From JAFASC01 sp036265935 (GTDB lineage Bacteria; Pseudomonadota; Alphaproteobacteria; Rhizobiales; Beijerinckiaceae): a stretch of DNA of 64,000 nucleotides. Under the pieces are notes generated by a model. That model was given only the letters and a program-made list of their open reading frames with translations, did no database searches and was not told the origin of the DNA. The translations under genes and the position numbers were made by a program. The DNA lies in NCBI GenBank assembly GCA_036265935.1, contig DATAOB010000073.1:44276-108275 (forward strand), given 5' to 3'. Positions within the stretch are counted from its first letter, which is position 1. Every line of letters begins with the position of its first letter. Below are positions 42,584 to 52,311 of this stretch, piece by piece.

Positions 42584-44344
42584 ATGGCTGAAGAAAACGA
42601 TCTCATCGAGTTCGCCGCCGAGGACGATGGCTCGGCCGAACCTGCAGCCCCGGTGAAAACCTGGAAGATCGCGATCATCGACGACGATGCGGCGGTGCAC
42701 GAAGGCACGCGCTTTGCGCTTTATGATTATTCGCTGAACGGCAGCGGCATCGAGCTTCTGTCGGCCTATTCGGCCGAGGAAGGACGCAAGCTGCTTAGCG
42801 AGCATCCCGATATCGCCGTCATCCTGCTCGACGTCGTCATGGAATCCGATACGGCGGGTCTCGACCTTGTCGGCTTTATCAGGCAGGAACTGAAGAACGA
42901 GACGGTTCGCATCATCCTGCGCACGGGGCAGCCGGGGCAGGCGCCGGAGCGGCGTGTCATCGTCGACTTCGACATCAACGATTACAAGGCAAAGACCGAA
43001 CTGACCGCCGACAAATTGTTCACGGCGCTGACCGCGGCGTTGCGCGCTTATCAGCAGCTGCTGCGCATGGAGGAAACCCGGCGCGGGCTCGAAATCATCA
43101 TCGACGCCACGCCGACCGTGTTCGACTTCAAATCGATGCAGCGGCTGGCGGAAGGCGTGCTCACGCAAATCGCCTCGCTGCTGGTCGCCGATTGCCCCGG
43201 AATTTTAGTGCTGCGCGACGTCGATTCCGCGGCGCAGCACTTTTCCGTGCTTGCCGCCTCCGGCTGCTATCGCACCTATACCGGCTGCTCGGAAGTCAAA
43301 CTTCTCGCGCCGGAACTGAAGGATGCGATCCAGCGCGCTTTCGAGCAGCGGAAAACCGAATTTCTGCCGACCCGCTCGGTGCTTTACATCGGCACGCAGT
43401 CCGGCAGCGAAGTGGTCGTGCTGATCGAAACCGGACGCGAGCTTTCCGATACGCATCGCTCGCTCGTCGAGATTTTCTGCTCGCGCCTCTCCGTCGCCTT
43501 CGACAACGTCCACCTTTACGCACAATTGGAGCAGGCGAACCGCGATCTCGAGCGGCGCGTTGCCGAGCGAACGCAAGAATTGACGTTCGCCAACCGCCGC
43601 CTCGAAGCGCAATGGGAGCGGGCACGCCGCACCAACGCGCTGCAGAGCGAAATTCTGCAGACAGTCGCGCACGACTTGAAGAACCCGCTGAGCGTCATTC
43701 TCGGCCGCGCCGAGATGCTGGACGAGCTGATGGGGGCGGGCAGCTCCGACTCGGGCAAAATGGAGACGCAAGTCGTGCAGATCAAAGCATCGGCGCGCCG
43801 GCTCACCGAAATGGTCAACCAGCTCATGACCGATGCGTCGAGCGGCGTGCTCGACATAACCGTGCGCTGGGAGGATCTCGACCTCGCCAGCCTCGTCCGC
43901 GACGTCGCCGAATCCAATCGCACGCTGGCCGCGCGCAAGGGGCAGAACATGTCGATCGAGATTCCCGAGCGCCTGATGACGCGCGGCGATCCGGATCGCT
44001 TGCGCGAAGCGCTCGACAATGTCATCGGCAATGCCGTCAAATACAGCCCGCTCGGCGGCGATATCGTCGTCGGCATGTCGAGCGAAGCGGGCGAGCCGAT
44101 TATCCGCGTCAGCGATAGTGGGCCCGGGTTTGCGCCGGAAGACCAGGATCGCATGTTCGGCCGCTTCCAGCGGCTGTCGGCGAAACCGACGGGCGGCGAG
44201 TCCTCGACCGGGCTCGGTCTGTCGATCACCAAGCGCATCATCGATCTGCATGCCGGCGACATTTCTGTCGAGAGCAACAACGGCCGCGATGGCAGCACGT
44301 TCGTGCTGCGCCTGAAACCGGCTGCCGACGCGCCCACTCCGTGA
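42584..44344 (+). CDS. Hybrid: receiver - DUF3369 - histidine kinase
   Basis: 586 aa, soluble. Receiver domain at about 25-150 with the phosphoacceptor D83 (VILLDVVMESD) and the acidic pair IIDDD. A DUF3369 (GAF-like) sensor domain spans about 175-320. A coiled coil (ERRVAERTQELTFANRRLE) leads to HisKA with H363 (TVAHDLKNPLS) and an HATPase with GNAVKYSP, DSGPGFAPED and STGLGLSITK. It can take phosphate from the upstream kinase and act as a second kinase, giving a relay to the receiver-cyclase gene 10 bp downstream. Confidence 0.92.
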   Translation: MAEENDLIEFAAEDDGSAEPAAPVKTWKIAIIDDDAAVHEGTRFALYDYSLNGSGIELLSAYSAEEGRKLLSEHPDIAVILLDVVMESDTAGLDLVGFIRQELKNETVRIILRTGQPGQAPERRVIVDFDINDYKAKTELTADKLFTALTAALRAYQQLLRMEETRRGLEIIIDATPTVFDFKSMQRLAEGVLTQIASLLVADCPGILVLRDVDSAAQHFSVLAASGCYRTYTGCSEVKLLAPELKDAIQRAFEQRKTEFLPTRSVLYIGTQSGSEVVVLIETGRELSDTHRSLVEIFCSRLSVAFDNVHLYAQLEQANRDLERRVAERTQELTFANRRLEAQWERARRTNALQSEILQTVAHDLKNPLSVILGRAEMLDELMGAGSSDSGKMETQVVQIKASARRLTEMVNQLMTDASSGVLDITVRWEDLDLASLVRDVAESNRTLAARKGQNMSIEIPERLMTRGDPDRLREALDNVIGNAVKYSPLGGDIVVGMSSEAGEPIIRVSDSGPGFAPEDQDRMFGRFQRLSAKPTGGESSTGLGLSITKRIIDLHAGDISVESNNGRDGSTFVLRLKPAADAPTP

Positions 44345-44354
44345 TCGCCAGCCC

Positions 44355-45262
44355 ATGACTGCACTGCCGCGCATCTTTGTCGTCGACGACGAGGCGGACG
44401 CCCGCGAAATGGTCGGCGAATATCTCGGCATGCATGGTTTCGAGGTCACGCTCTGCGACGGCGGCGGCGCCAGTCTGCGGCAGAAGCTGAACGACAAGAA
44501 GCCCGATCTCGTCGTGCTCGATCTGAACATGCCGGAGGAAGACGGGCTGTCGATCGTCCGCTATTTGAAGCAGACCTGTCCCGTTCCGGTGATCATGCTC
44601 GCGGCGACGGCAAGCGCGATCGATCGTGTCGTCGGACCCGAAATGGGCGCCGACGATTATCTGGCAAAGCCCTGGGAATTGCGCGAGCTGCTCGCGCGTA
44701 TCCGCTCCGTTCTGCGGCGGCTGAAATGGGCGCCGGCGCACAAGACCGAGCGCCGCCTCGCCGCGATCGTCTCCCTGGATTTCGTTGGCTTCGACCGGTT
44801 ACATCCAGGAGAACGAGGCGGACACGCTGTCGGCGCTCGACCGCATTTTCAGCGAGGTGATCACGCCGAGCCTGACGCGCTTCCGCGGCTCTGTGTTCAA
44901 GATGCTCGGCGACGGCGCGCTGCTTGAATTCGGCAGCGTCGTCGACGCCGTCGAGTCGAGCATTTTCTTCCAGCAATCGCTCGCCGATTACAGTACCGGC
45001 AGCTTTTCGATCGGCCCGATCCGCCCATCGCGTCGGGATCGCCATGGGCGACGTGGTCATCCACGATACCGACCGGCTCGGTGAGGGCGTCACCCTTGCG
45101 GTGCGCGTCCAGGAATGTGCGGCGCCGGGCGGTGTCGCACTTTCGGACAATGCCTATCGCCTGATCCGCGGCAAGACGCAGACCGCGTTCCAGAACGGCG
45201 GCATGCAATCACTCAAGAACGTATCCGAGCCGATGCATATCTGGCTCTGGCCGTCGGCCTAG
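44355..45262 (+). pseudogene. Receiver - class III adenylate/guanylate cyclase, with two frameshifts
   Basis: Frame 1 gives a receiver domain with D56 (VVLDLNMPEEDG) and the start of a cyclase domain (ERRLAAIVSLDFVGFDR). An extra T near 44799-44800 moves the frame, which continues YIQENEADTLSALDRIFSEVIT and FKMLGDGALLEFGSVVDAVE. Near 45005-45030 it shifts again to RVGIAMGDVVIHDTDRLGEGV and ends WLWPSA. The total is 908 bases, consistent with two single-base insertions; corrected, about 301 aa. Both metal-binding Asp are visible, so the design is that of a phosphorylation-controlled cyclase. Mutation or sequencing error. Its stop overlaps the convergent GH15 stop (CTAG). Confidence 0.8.
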
Positions 45263-47601
45263 ACGATGCGGATCGTGCGATTGCCCTCGATCCAGTTGCC
45301 GCTCGTCACATCCTGCAGCGCAAATTGAATCGCATTTGCTTCGGCCAGTCGTTCGGCCGGAATTTCTGCGACCTGCAAGCCGAGCGCACCAGGCTTTGTC
45401 ACCGCATTTGAAACGTCCTGCCAATTGTCGCGTCCCCAATGGACGAGCGTGGCATCTCTGAACAAAAAGCGGATCGGTCGGCCGCGCGGCACGTTTGAGA
45501 CCGGCATGCGACAGGTCCAATGCGCGCGCGTGATCTGCGGGCGCTTGCCGCCGTAACGCAGCCAGACGGGTTCGGGCCGATCGGCGGGTTTCCCGAGTTT
45601 CAGGCTCGCCGCGAGCTTGATGAATTCGCCATGTGCCCAGACGAGCGGCATCGCCGATCCGCTCGGCCGGCCGGGTTTCAGGTTGGCGCGTTCGATTGGC
45701 GCGGCGTCCCAGACCTGTTCCGGAATAAGACCGGCTCCGCCGGCCATCGCTTTGATGGTGCGCAGCAGGCGCAGTGCCTCGGACGGTCGCCCGGCCGCGA
45801 GCTCATAATGGCCGCGCTCGCCGGCAAGCAGCGGCCAGATGCGGCCGCGGCCGGTGCCGTCGAAGGCACTGCCGTCGTCGTGCTCGCCGTAGCCGTCGTC
45901 GTTATAGCGATGCCAGCCGGGGCCGAGCGGCGTCTCGGCTTTCAGCATCGCGTCGATCAGTTTGACCGTATCGCGGATCACCGGATCGTCTGGGGCGCGC
46001 AGGCCGTAGCGCACAAGCTCAATCGGATCGGTCGAGATCAGACCGGAAGCATCGATTTCGAACATGCCGTCGTGATTGCGCACGGGAACGCAATCGTGGA
46101 TCGCGGCGGCGTCCTCCACCACTCGCAACGGCGCAGCGCGCACATAATAGCGCTCGACTCCGTAGCGGCGCGACAAGTCGGTGTCCGCAGCCGTGCACCA
46201 TTCTTCGATGCGCGCGTTCCAATCGTCGGCGAGCAGCAGCACGCCGGCTCTTTCCTCCTGCGGAAGAAATTGCGCGCCGCAAACAAGCGCGCAGACGCCA
46301 ACCGCAAGCGTACACGTATTGATGCCCGGCGTTTCTTCCCAACGGTCCTGGTCGGTCGAGGGGCCACACAGCGCGATATAACCGAGCGCGCGGCGCACCA
46401 TGTCGCCGACTTCGATTCCGCCGAGCCAATCCCGCTCGGCCAATCGTGAGGCGAGCAGCACGGGAAACGCCGCCTCGTCGAGCTGAATGCCCTGCCAATA
46501 GGGGCTGCCGCCGAGCCATTGATTTTGCGACCAGTGGCCATCGGCAAGTTGCGTCGCGATGAGATAGCGCAGGACGTCGCGCGCTTCGCGCTGCGCGCCG
46601 AGCGTCAACAGCGCGCCGGCGCTTTCGACGAGATCGCGCGGCCAGACAAGGTGATAGCCGCCCATATCGTCGCGGCTGTTGCCCCATGGAATGCTGAGGC
46701 TTGCCACGATCGCGCCCGGATAAGTCTTGTCCTGATGCGTCTTCAGCACCATGGCGGAGACGCGGATCTCATCGCCGAACTCTTCGGGGAAGCTCTCGAG
46801 ATCGACGTTGCGCGTGTGCCAATCCTGCCACGCCTCTACATAGCGGCGCCAAATGCGTTCGAACGGATGCAACAACGACGATATTGCCAGCGTCGAGGCC
46901 GATTCATTGCTGCCGCCGAAGCCGAGCGCGAGCACTGCATGACGCGCGCCGAGCTCGCCGATCAGCGCGATATTGCCGGGGCCGGCCGCGGAATAGGTGC
47001 AGGTCATCCGGCCGTGGCTGTTGAAGTCCTGCCAACCATCGGTCGTACCGACATAACCGGCGCTGGTGCGCAGCCACGCACCACGCTGGGTAACGGCGTC
47101 TGCGGCAGCCAAGGCGAGCGTAAAAGGCCCTTGCGAGGCGCAGAGCGTCTGCCGGTCGCGATCGGGAAAGATTTCGCCGAGATTACGCGTGGCGTCGCTG
47201 CCGACATGCGGCGCAAGCAGGGCGTAGACCTTGAGGTCGGGGTCGCCGGAGAGATTGCATTCGATGAGGAGCACGTCCCGGTCGGGATCCGGCACGATGC
47301 GCAAAGCAAGCTCGAAGCGCTCGTGCCGGTGCACGATTTGCACGGCGGGAATTCCCGCACCTGGCGTGGTGAAAGTGTAATCGGAATTGCGTTTAACTTC
47401 GACCCAGAAGCCTTTGTCGTCCGCGACGATGAATCCGAGATCGCGAATCTGCGGGATATCGATGCGCGGGAAATATACCTCGTTGACGATCCCGTAGCCG
47501 ACGGTGAACCACAGACGCGAGTGGCCGAGCGCGACGCCGACCATATCCTTGGCGCTGCTCGTCCAGGTCGGGCTGATCCCCGGGCCGCCCGGCGCTTCCA
47601 T
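45259..47601 (-). CDS. GH15 glucoamylase / glucodextranase-like glucan alpha-glucosidase
   Basis: 780 aa without a signal peptide. An N-terminal beta-sandwich domain (APGGPGISPTWTSSAKDMVGVALG) precedes the (alpha/alpha)6 barrel with WGNSRDDMGGYHLVWPRDLVESA, the general acid in RWEETPGIN and the base in GLIPEQVWD. The last ~100 residues are a beta domain. It releases glucose from alpha-glucans inside the cell. ATG 47601 overlaps the stop of the HAD gene. As the last gene of the pentose-phosphate operon, it may feed stored glucan into that pathway. Confidence 0.9.
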   Translation of the reverse strand: MEAPGGPGISPTWTSSAKDMVGVALGHSRLWFTVGYGIVNEVYFPRIDIPQIRDLGFIVADDKGFWVEVKRNSDYTFTTPGAGIPAVQIVHRHERFELALRIVPDPDRDVLLIECNLSGDPDLKVYALLAPHVGSDATRNLGEIFPDRDRQTLCASQGPFTLALAAADAVTQRGAWLRTSAGYVGTTDGWQDFNSHGRMTCTYSAAGPGNIALIGELGARHAVLALGFGGSNESASTLAISSLLHPFERIWRRYVEAWQDWHTRNVDLESFPEEFGDEIRVSAMVLKTHQDKTYPGAIVASLSIPWGNSRDDMGGYHLVWPRDLVESAGALLTLGAQREARDVLRYLIATQLADGHWSQNQWLGGSPYWQGIQLDEAAFPVLLASRLAERDWLGGIEVGDMVRRALGYIALCGPSTDQDRWEETPGINTCTLAVGVCALVCGAQFLPQEERAGVLLLADDWNARIEEWCTAADTDLSRRYGVERYYVRAAPLRVVEDAAAIHDCVPVRNHDGMFEIDASGLISTDPIELVRYGLRAPDDPVIRDTVKLIDAMLKAETPLGPGWHRYNDDGYGEHDDGSAFDGTGRGRIWPLLAGERGHYELAAGRPSEALRLLRTIKAMAGGAGLIPEQVWDAAPIERANLKPGRPSGSAMPLVWAHGEFIKLAASLKLGKPADRPEPVWLRYGGKRPQITRAHWTCRMPVSNVPRGRPIRFLFRDATLVHWGRDNWQDVSNAVTKPGALGLQVAEIPAERLAEANAIQFALQDVTSGNWIEGNRTIRIV

Positions 47602-48422
47602 CACGACGTCTCCGCGATGCGTGGCAGAATAAAGCGCTCGACGGCTTCGGCAAATGCGTCTGTATCGTTGGTCCGGTCGCAGACGACGGAAGCGGCGGCG
47701 CGCGCCGCGTCGCTCGCATTGCCGACGGCGATGCTGAACCCGCTCTTCTTAAACATGCTCACGTCATTGTCCATGTCGCCGACCGTGACGATTTCGGCGG
47801 CGGGAATCTCGAGATGACGCGCGAGAGCTTCAACGACCGTGCCTTTGTTGACGCTCGGCGGCGTAATGTCGAGATAATAGCGCTGCGAGCGCGACGCAGA
47901 GGCAGTTTCGCCGAGCGCCGATTTCATGGTGGATTCGAGTTGCGCAAGGCGGTCGAAGTCGCGACTGACACCGACGATCTTCGAGAGATTGCCGAGATAG
48001 GGCGCATAATCCGCGATGATTGTGGGATCGGCGGCAACCGTGCGCCGCTCGCGCTCGACATAATCGCCGTTCGCATCGCGTAGCCACCAATGGTCTGCGG
48101 AAAACAGCCAGATTCCGACATGAGAAGCCTTGAGAATTTCGATTGCGCGTGTCGCTGCCTCGACCGGGATGCGGTGCTGCGAAACGATCGAAAGATCGGG
48201 TTCGACGAGGCAAGCGCCATTGAAGGCGCCGAGCGGGAGCTGCAGGTTCAGGCGCTCGACCAACATCCGCAAGCCGAATGGCGGACGGCTGCTGGTCACG
48301 GTGAAGCGTACGCCGTGCTCGGTAAGGCTGCGCACGGCGACAACCGTCGCTTCGGTGAGCTGTTTCTCCGTCGTGACGAGAGTGCCGTCGACGTCGGAGA
48401 GAACGAGCGAGATGTGACTCAA
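47601..48422 (-). CDS. HAD-family (Cof-type) sugar-phosphate phosphatase
   Basis: 273 aa. The nucleophile motif is LSDVDGTLVT; the C2-type cap and GDMDNDVSMFKKSGFSIAVGNASD are those of Cof/YbiV phosphatases, which act on sugar phosphates. The start is TTG 48422, overlapping the gluconate kinase stop (TTGA). Its own stop overlaps the glucoamylase start. The position suggests removal of phosphate from an intermediate of the operon. Confidence 0.88.
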   Translation of the reverse strand: MSHISLVLSDVDGTLVTTEKQLTEATVVAVRSLTEHGVRFTVTSSRPPFGLRMLVERLNLQLPLGAFNGACLVEPDLSIVSQHRIPVEAATRAIEILKASHVGIWLFSADHWWLRDANGDYVERERRTVAADPTIIADYAPYLGNLSKIVGVSRDFDRLAQLESTMKSALGETASASRSQRYYLDITPPSVNKGTVVEALARHLEIPAAEIVTVGDMDNDVSMFKKSGFSIAVGNASDAARAAASVVCDRTNDTDAFAEAVERFILPRIAETS

Positions 48423-48988
48423 CGCGCTGCGCCCGCAGTCGCGGCGCTGCGCAGGGCCGTCAAAATGTCGGCGACGATCTCCCGCGGCGTACCGGCGACC
48501 GATACCCTGATCGGATGCTCGTCGGCGGACGGCTCCTCCAATGTCGCGAACTGGCTGTCAAGCAGCGTCGGCGGCATGAAATGACCGTGACGCGCGGTAA
48601 TGCGCTTGGCAATGAGCGCCTTATCGCCCTTGAGATAGACGAAGCGCACGGTGTCATGGCCCGCGCGCGCAAGAATATCGCGATAGCAGCGCTTCAGCGC
48701 CGAGCAGGCAACGACACCATGTCCGCCTTTGCCGCGGAGATCGTCGATCCAGGCCGCGATCGCCTCGAGCCAGGGCAGCCGATCAGCATCGGTCAGCGGC
48801 GTGCCCTTTTCCATTTTGTCGACATTGGCCTTCGGATGAAACCAATCGCCGTCTTCGAAGCGCCAGCCGAGCTCCTGTGCTAGGAGCGCGGCGATCGTGG
48901 TCTTACCGGAACCGGAGACGCCCATGACGATGAGCGCCACGACGTCTTTGAGCGTTCCCTCGAGAGCTCGAGGCGCGGCGCGCGTCAT
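48419..48988 (-). CDS. gntK: Gluconokinase
   Basis: 189 aa. P-loop GVSGSGKTTIAALLA, then the GntK block GWRFEDGDWFHPKANVDKMEKGTPLTDADRLPWL and CSALKRCYRDILR-like motif. It phosphorylates gluconate to 6-phosphogluconate, entering the pathway at the substrate of gnd. Its start overlaps the pgl stop and its stop overlaps the next start. Confidence 0.93.
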   Translation of the reverse strand: MTRAAPRALEGTLKDVVALIVMGVSGSGKTTIAALLAQELGWRFEDGDWFHPKANVDKMEKGTPLTDADRLPWLEAIAAWIDDLRGKGGHGVVACSALKRCYRDILARAGHDTVRFVYLKGDKALIAKRITARHGHFMPPTLLDSQFATLEEPSADEHPIRVSVAGTPREIVADILTALRSAATAGAAR

Positions 48989-49713
48989 TTGTCGCTTCCC
49001 GCCGCGGCGCGATCGGTGAGAAACGTGAGATCGCCCAGCGGACGTATACGTGCAGCGGGCACATCGGCCGTTTGCGTGCGCACTTTGTGCAGAATGTCGC
49101 GTTTGGCTTCGCCTGACAGAAGAAACGCGGTGTGGCGGCTGCTTTCGAGCGCAGGATAGGTCAGCGTGATGCGCGTCTCGGGGCGGCCATGCGCCACCGC
49201 GGCGACCCAGCGCTTGCGCTCATCGAGCACCGGCTCGCCGGGAATGAGCGAAGCGGTGTGACCATCTTCGCCGAGGCCGAGCAGCTGCACGTCGAAGAGG
49301 AATTTTCCGGGCTCGAGCGTCGGCGCGCCGTAAAAACCTTTGAGCTCGCGTTCATAGGCGCGCGCCGCCTCATCGGGATCGACGCTTTCGGTCGGAACCG
49401 GATGGATGTTGCCGGGCGGTATAGGGACTTTCGACAGAAGCGCTTCGTAAGCCATGCGGAAATTGCTCTCGGGGTCGTTCCGCGGAACGAAGCGCTCGTC
49501 GCCCCAGAACAAATGCATGCGCGACCAGGGAAAGGCATCTTTGAATTCGCTGCCCATCAGCTGAAACAGGCGGCGCGGCGTCGAGCCGCCGGAAAGCGCA
49601 ATTGCGATGTGGCCCTGGAGCGGCGCGATGCGCTCTTTCAGCCAGGAAGCGGCGCCGCGCGCCAGCGCCTCCGCGTCCGGGAAAACGACGAGCTTGCCGA
49701 ATTCACCTGGCAT
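48985..49713 (-). CDS. pgl: 6-phosphogluconolactonase
   Basis: 242 aa. DevB/SOL-type lactonase: IALSGGSTPRRLFQLM, WGDERFVPRNDPESNFRMA and GLGEDGHTASLIPG. It hydrolyses the lactone made by Zwf. It lies 9 bp after zwf and overlaps gntK by 4 bases. Confidence 0.95.
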   Translation of the reverse strand: MPGEFGKLVVFPDAEALARGAASWLKERIAPLQGHIAIALSGGSTPRRLFQLMGSEFKDAFPWSRMHLFWGDERFVPRNDPESNFRMAYEALLSKVPIPPGNIHPVPTESVDPDEAARAYERELKGFYGAPTLEPGKFLFDVQLLGLGEDGHTASLIPGEPVLDERKRWVAAVAHGRPETRITLTYPALESSRHTAFLLSGEAKRDILHKVRTQTADVPAARIRPLGDLTFLTDRAAAGSDK

Positions 49714-49722
49714 CGGTCTTCA

Positions 49723-51276
49723 CTAAAGCGGACGCCACGCGCGTCCGTCCTCGGCCAGCAATTCGTCGGCGGCTTTCGGCCCGGCGCTGCCGGCTTCGTA
49801 CATTGCGAGCGGCGGCCTGCCGGTCTTCCATGTGTCGAGCAGCGGCTGCACGACCTTCCAGCCTTCCTCGATATTGTCGGCGCGCTGGAACAATGTCGCG
49901 TCGCCGTTCATCGCATCGTAGATCAGCGTCTCGTAGCCGGTGCTCGGCTGCACCTTGAAGAAGTCCTTGTAAGAAAACCGCATCTGCACCGGCTCGAGCT
50001 GCACATGCGGCCCCGGCACTTTGGCGCCGAACTCCCACAATATGCCTTCGTCGGGCTGAATGTTGAGAACGAGCCAGTTCGGGATCATCTTCTCAACGCC
50101 GGTATTGCGGAAAATCGTCAGCGGCGCCTGCTTGAACTGAATGGCGATCTGCGTCTTGCGCTTTGTCATCGATTTGCCGGTGCGCAAGTAAAACGGCACG
50201 CCCGCCCAGCGCCAATTGTCGATCCAAAGCCGCATCGCGACGTAAGTCTCGGTTTGCGATCGCGGGGCGACGTTCGGCTCGGCGCGATAATCGTTGACAG
50301 GCTTTCCCAGCACTTCGCCGCGCGTGTACTGGCCGCGCACCGCGGAAAGCTGTGCATCATCCGGCGACATGTGGTGCGTTGCGCGCAGCACATCCTGCTT
50401 GCGGTCGCGTACGGCGTCGGCATCGAACGAGATCGGCGGCTCCATCGCCGTCAGCGTGAACAATTGGAAGAGATGGTTCGGCACCATGTCGCGCAACGCG
50501 CCGGTTGCCTCGTAAAAGCTGCCGCGCTTCTCGACGCCGACCGTCTCCGAGACCGTGATCTGCACATGATCGATATGGTCGCGGTTCCAGATCGGCTCGA
50601 AGAAGCCGTTGCCGAACCTCAGCGCCATGATGTTCTGCACCGTTTCCTTGCCGAGGAAATGGTCGATGCGGAACACCTGTGATTCGGAGACGACTTCGAG
50701 GATTTGCTTGTTGAGCGCGACGGCGGATCGATAATCGCGGCCGAACGGCTTCTCGATGATGACGCGGCGCCAGTACGAATCCTTCTCCTTCATCAATCCG
50801 GCTTTGGCGAGATTGACGACGACGGGGCCGAAGAATTTCGCGGCGACGGCGAGGTAGAACAGGACGTTGCAGCCGACACCGCTTCTCGAGAATTTGTCGA
50901 TCTCGGCTTTGATCTCGCTGTAAAGCGCGGGATCGCCGATGTCGCCGTCGATATACTCGATCGTATCGACGACGCGCGACCAGGCGTCCTGATCGATCTT
51001 GTCGGCGGAGAATTCCGCGGTTTTGTCGCTGACGAAGCCTTCGATCGTTTTCGTGAGGTCCTCGCGCAGGCCTTTCGAGTCGATCTCGGTGCGGCCGATG
51101 CCGAGGATCGCCAGCTTCTCCGGCAAAAGCTTCCAGCGCGACAGATTGTACAAAGCCGGCATGAGCAGGCGGTGGGTGAGATCGCCCGTCGCGCCGAAAA
51201 TCACGATCGCGCAAGGCGGCGCCGGCTCGGCGAGCCGGTGCGTCGTCTGCGATTCCGGATGCGCCGGCTCGCTCAT
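49723..51276 (-). CDS. zwf: Glucose-6-phosphate 1-dehydrogenase
   Basis: 517 aa. NADP-binding IFGATGDLTHRLLMPALY, the substrate motif RIDHFLGKETVQNIMALRFGN (catalytic His region), and a C-terminal domain with GDATLFQRADNIEEGWKVV. First oxidative step of the pentose phosphate pathway. It sits between gnd (36 bp) and pgl (9 bp) on the same strand. Confidence 0.96.
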   Translation of the reverse strand: MSEPAHPESQTTHRLAEPAPPCAIVIFGATGDLTHRLLMPALYNLSRWKLLPEKLAILGIGRTEIDSKGLREDLTKTIEGFVSDKTAEFSADKIDQDAWSRVVDTIEYIDGDIGDPALYSEIKAEIDKFSRSGVGCNVLFYLAVAAKFFGPVVVNLAKAGLMKEKDSYWRRVIIEKPFGRDYRSAVALNKQILEVVSESQVFRIDHFLGKETVQNIMALRFGNGFFEPIWNRDHIDHVQITVSETVGVEKRGSFYEATGALRDMVPNHLFQLFTLTAMEPPISFDADAVRDRKQDVLRATHHMSPDDAQLSAVRGQYTRGEVLGKPVNDYRAEPNVAPRSQTETYVAMRLWIDNWRWAGVPFYLRTGKSMTKRKTQIAIQFKQAPLTIFRNTGVEKMIPNWLVLNIQPDEGILWEFGAKVPGPHVQLEPVQMRFSYKDFFKVQPSTGYETLIYDAMNGDATLFQRADNIEEGWKVVQPLLDTWKTGRPPLAMYEAGSAGPKAADELLAEDGRAWRPL

Positions 51277-51312
51277 CCGCGCGTGCTCCGCGGCGGGCGC
51301 GCCACGCGAAAC

Positions 51313-52296
<984 letters not shown>

Positions 52297-52311
52297 GAGG
52301 CCGCCTTTTGA

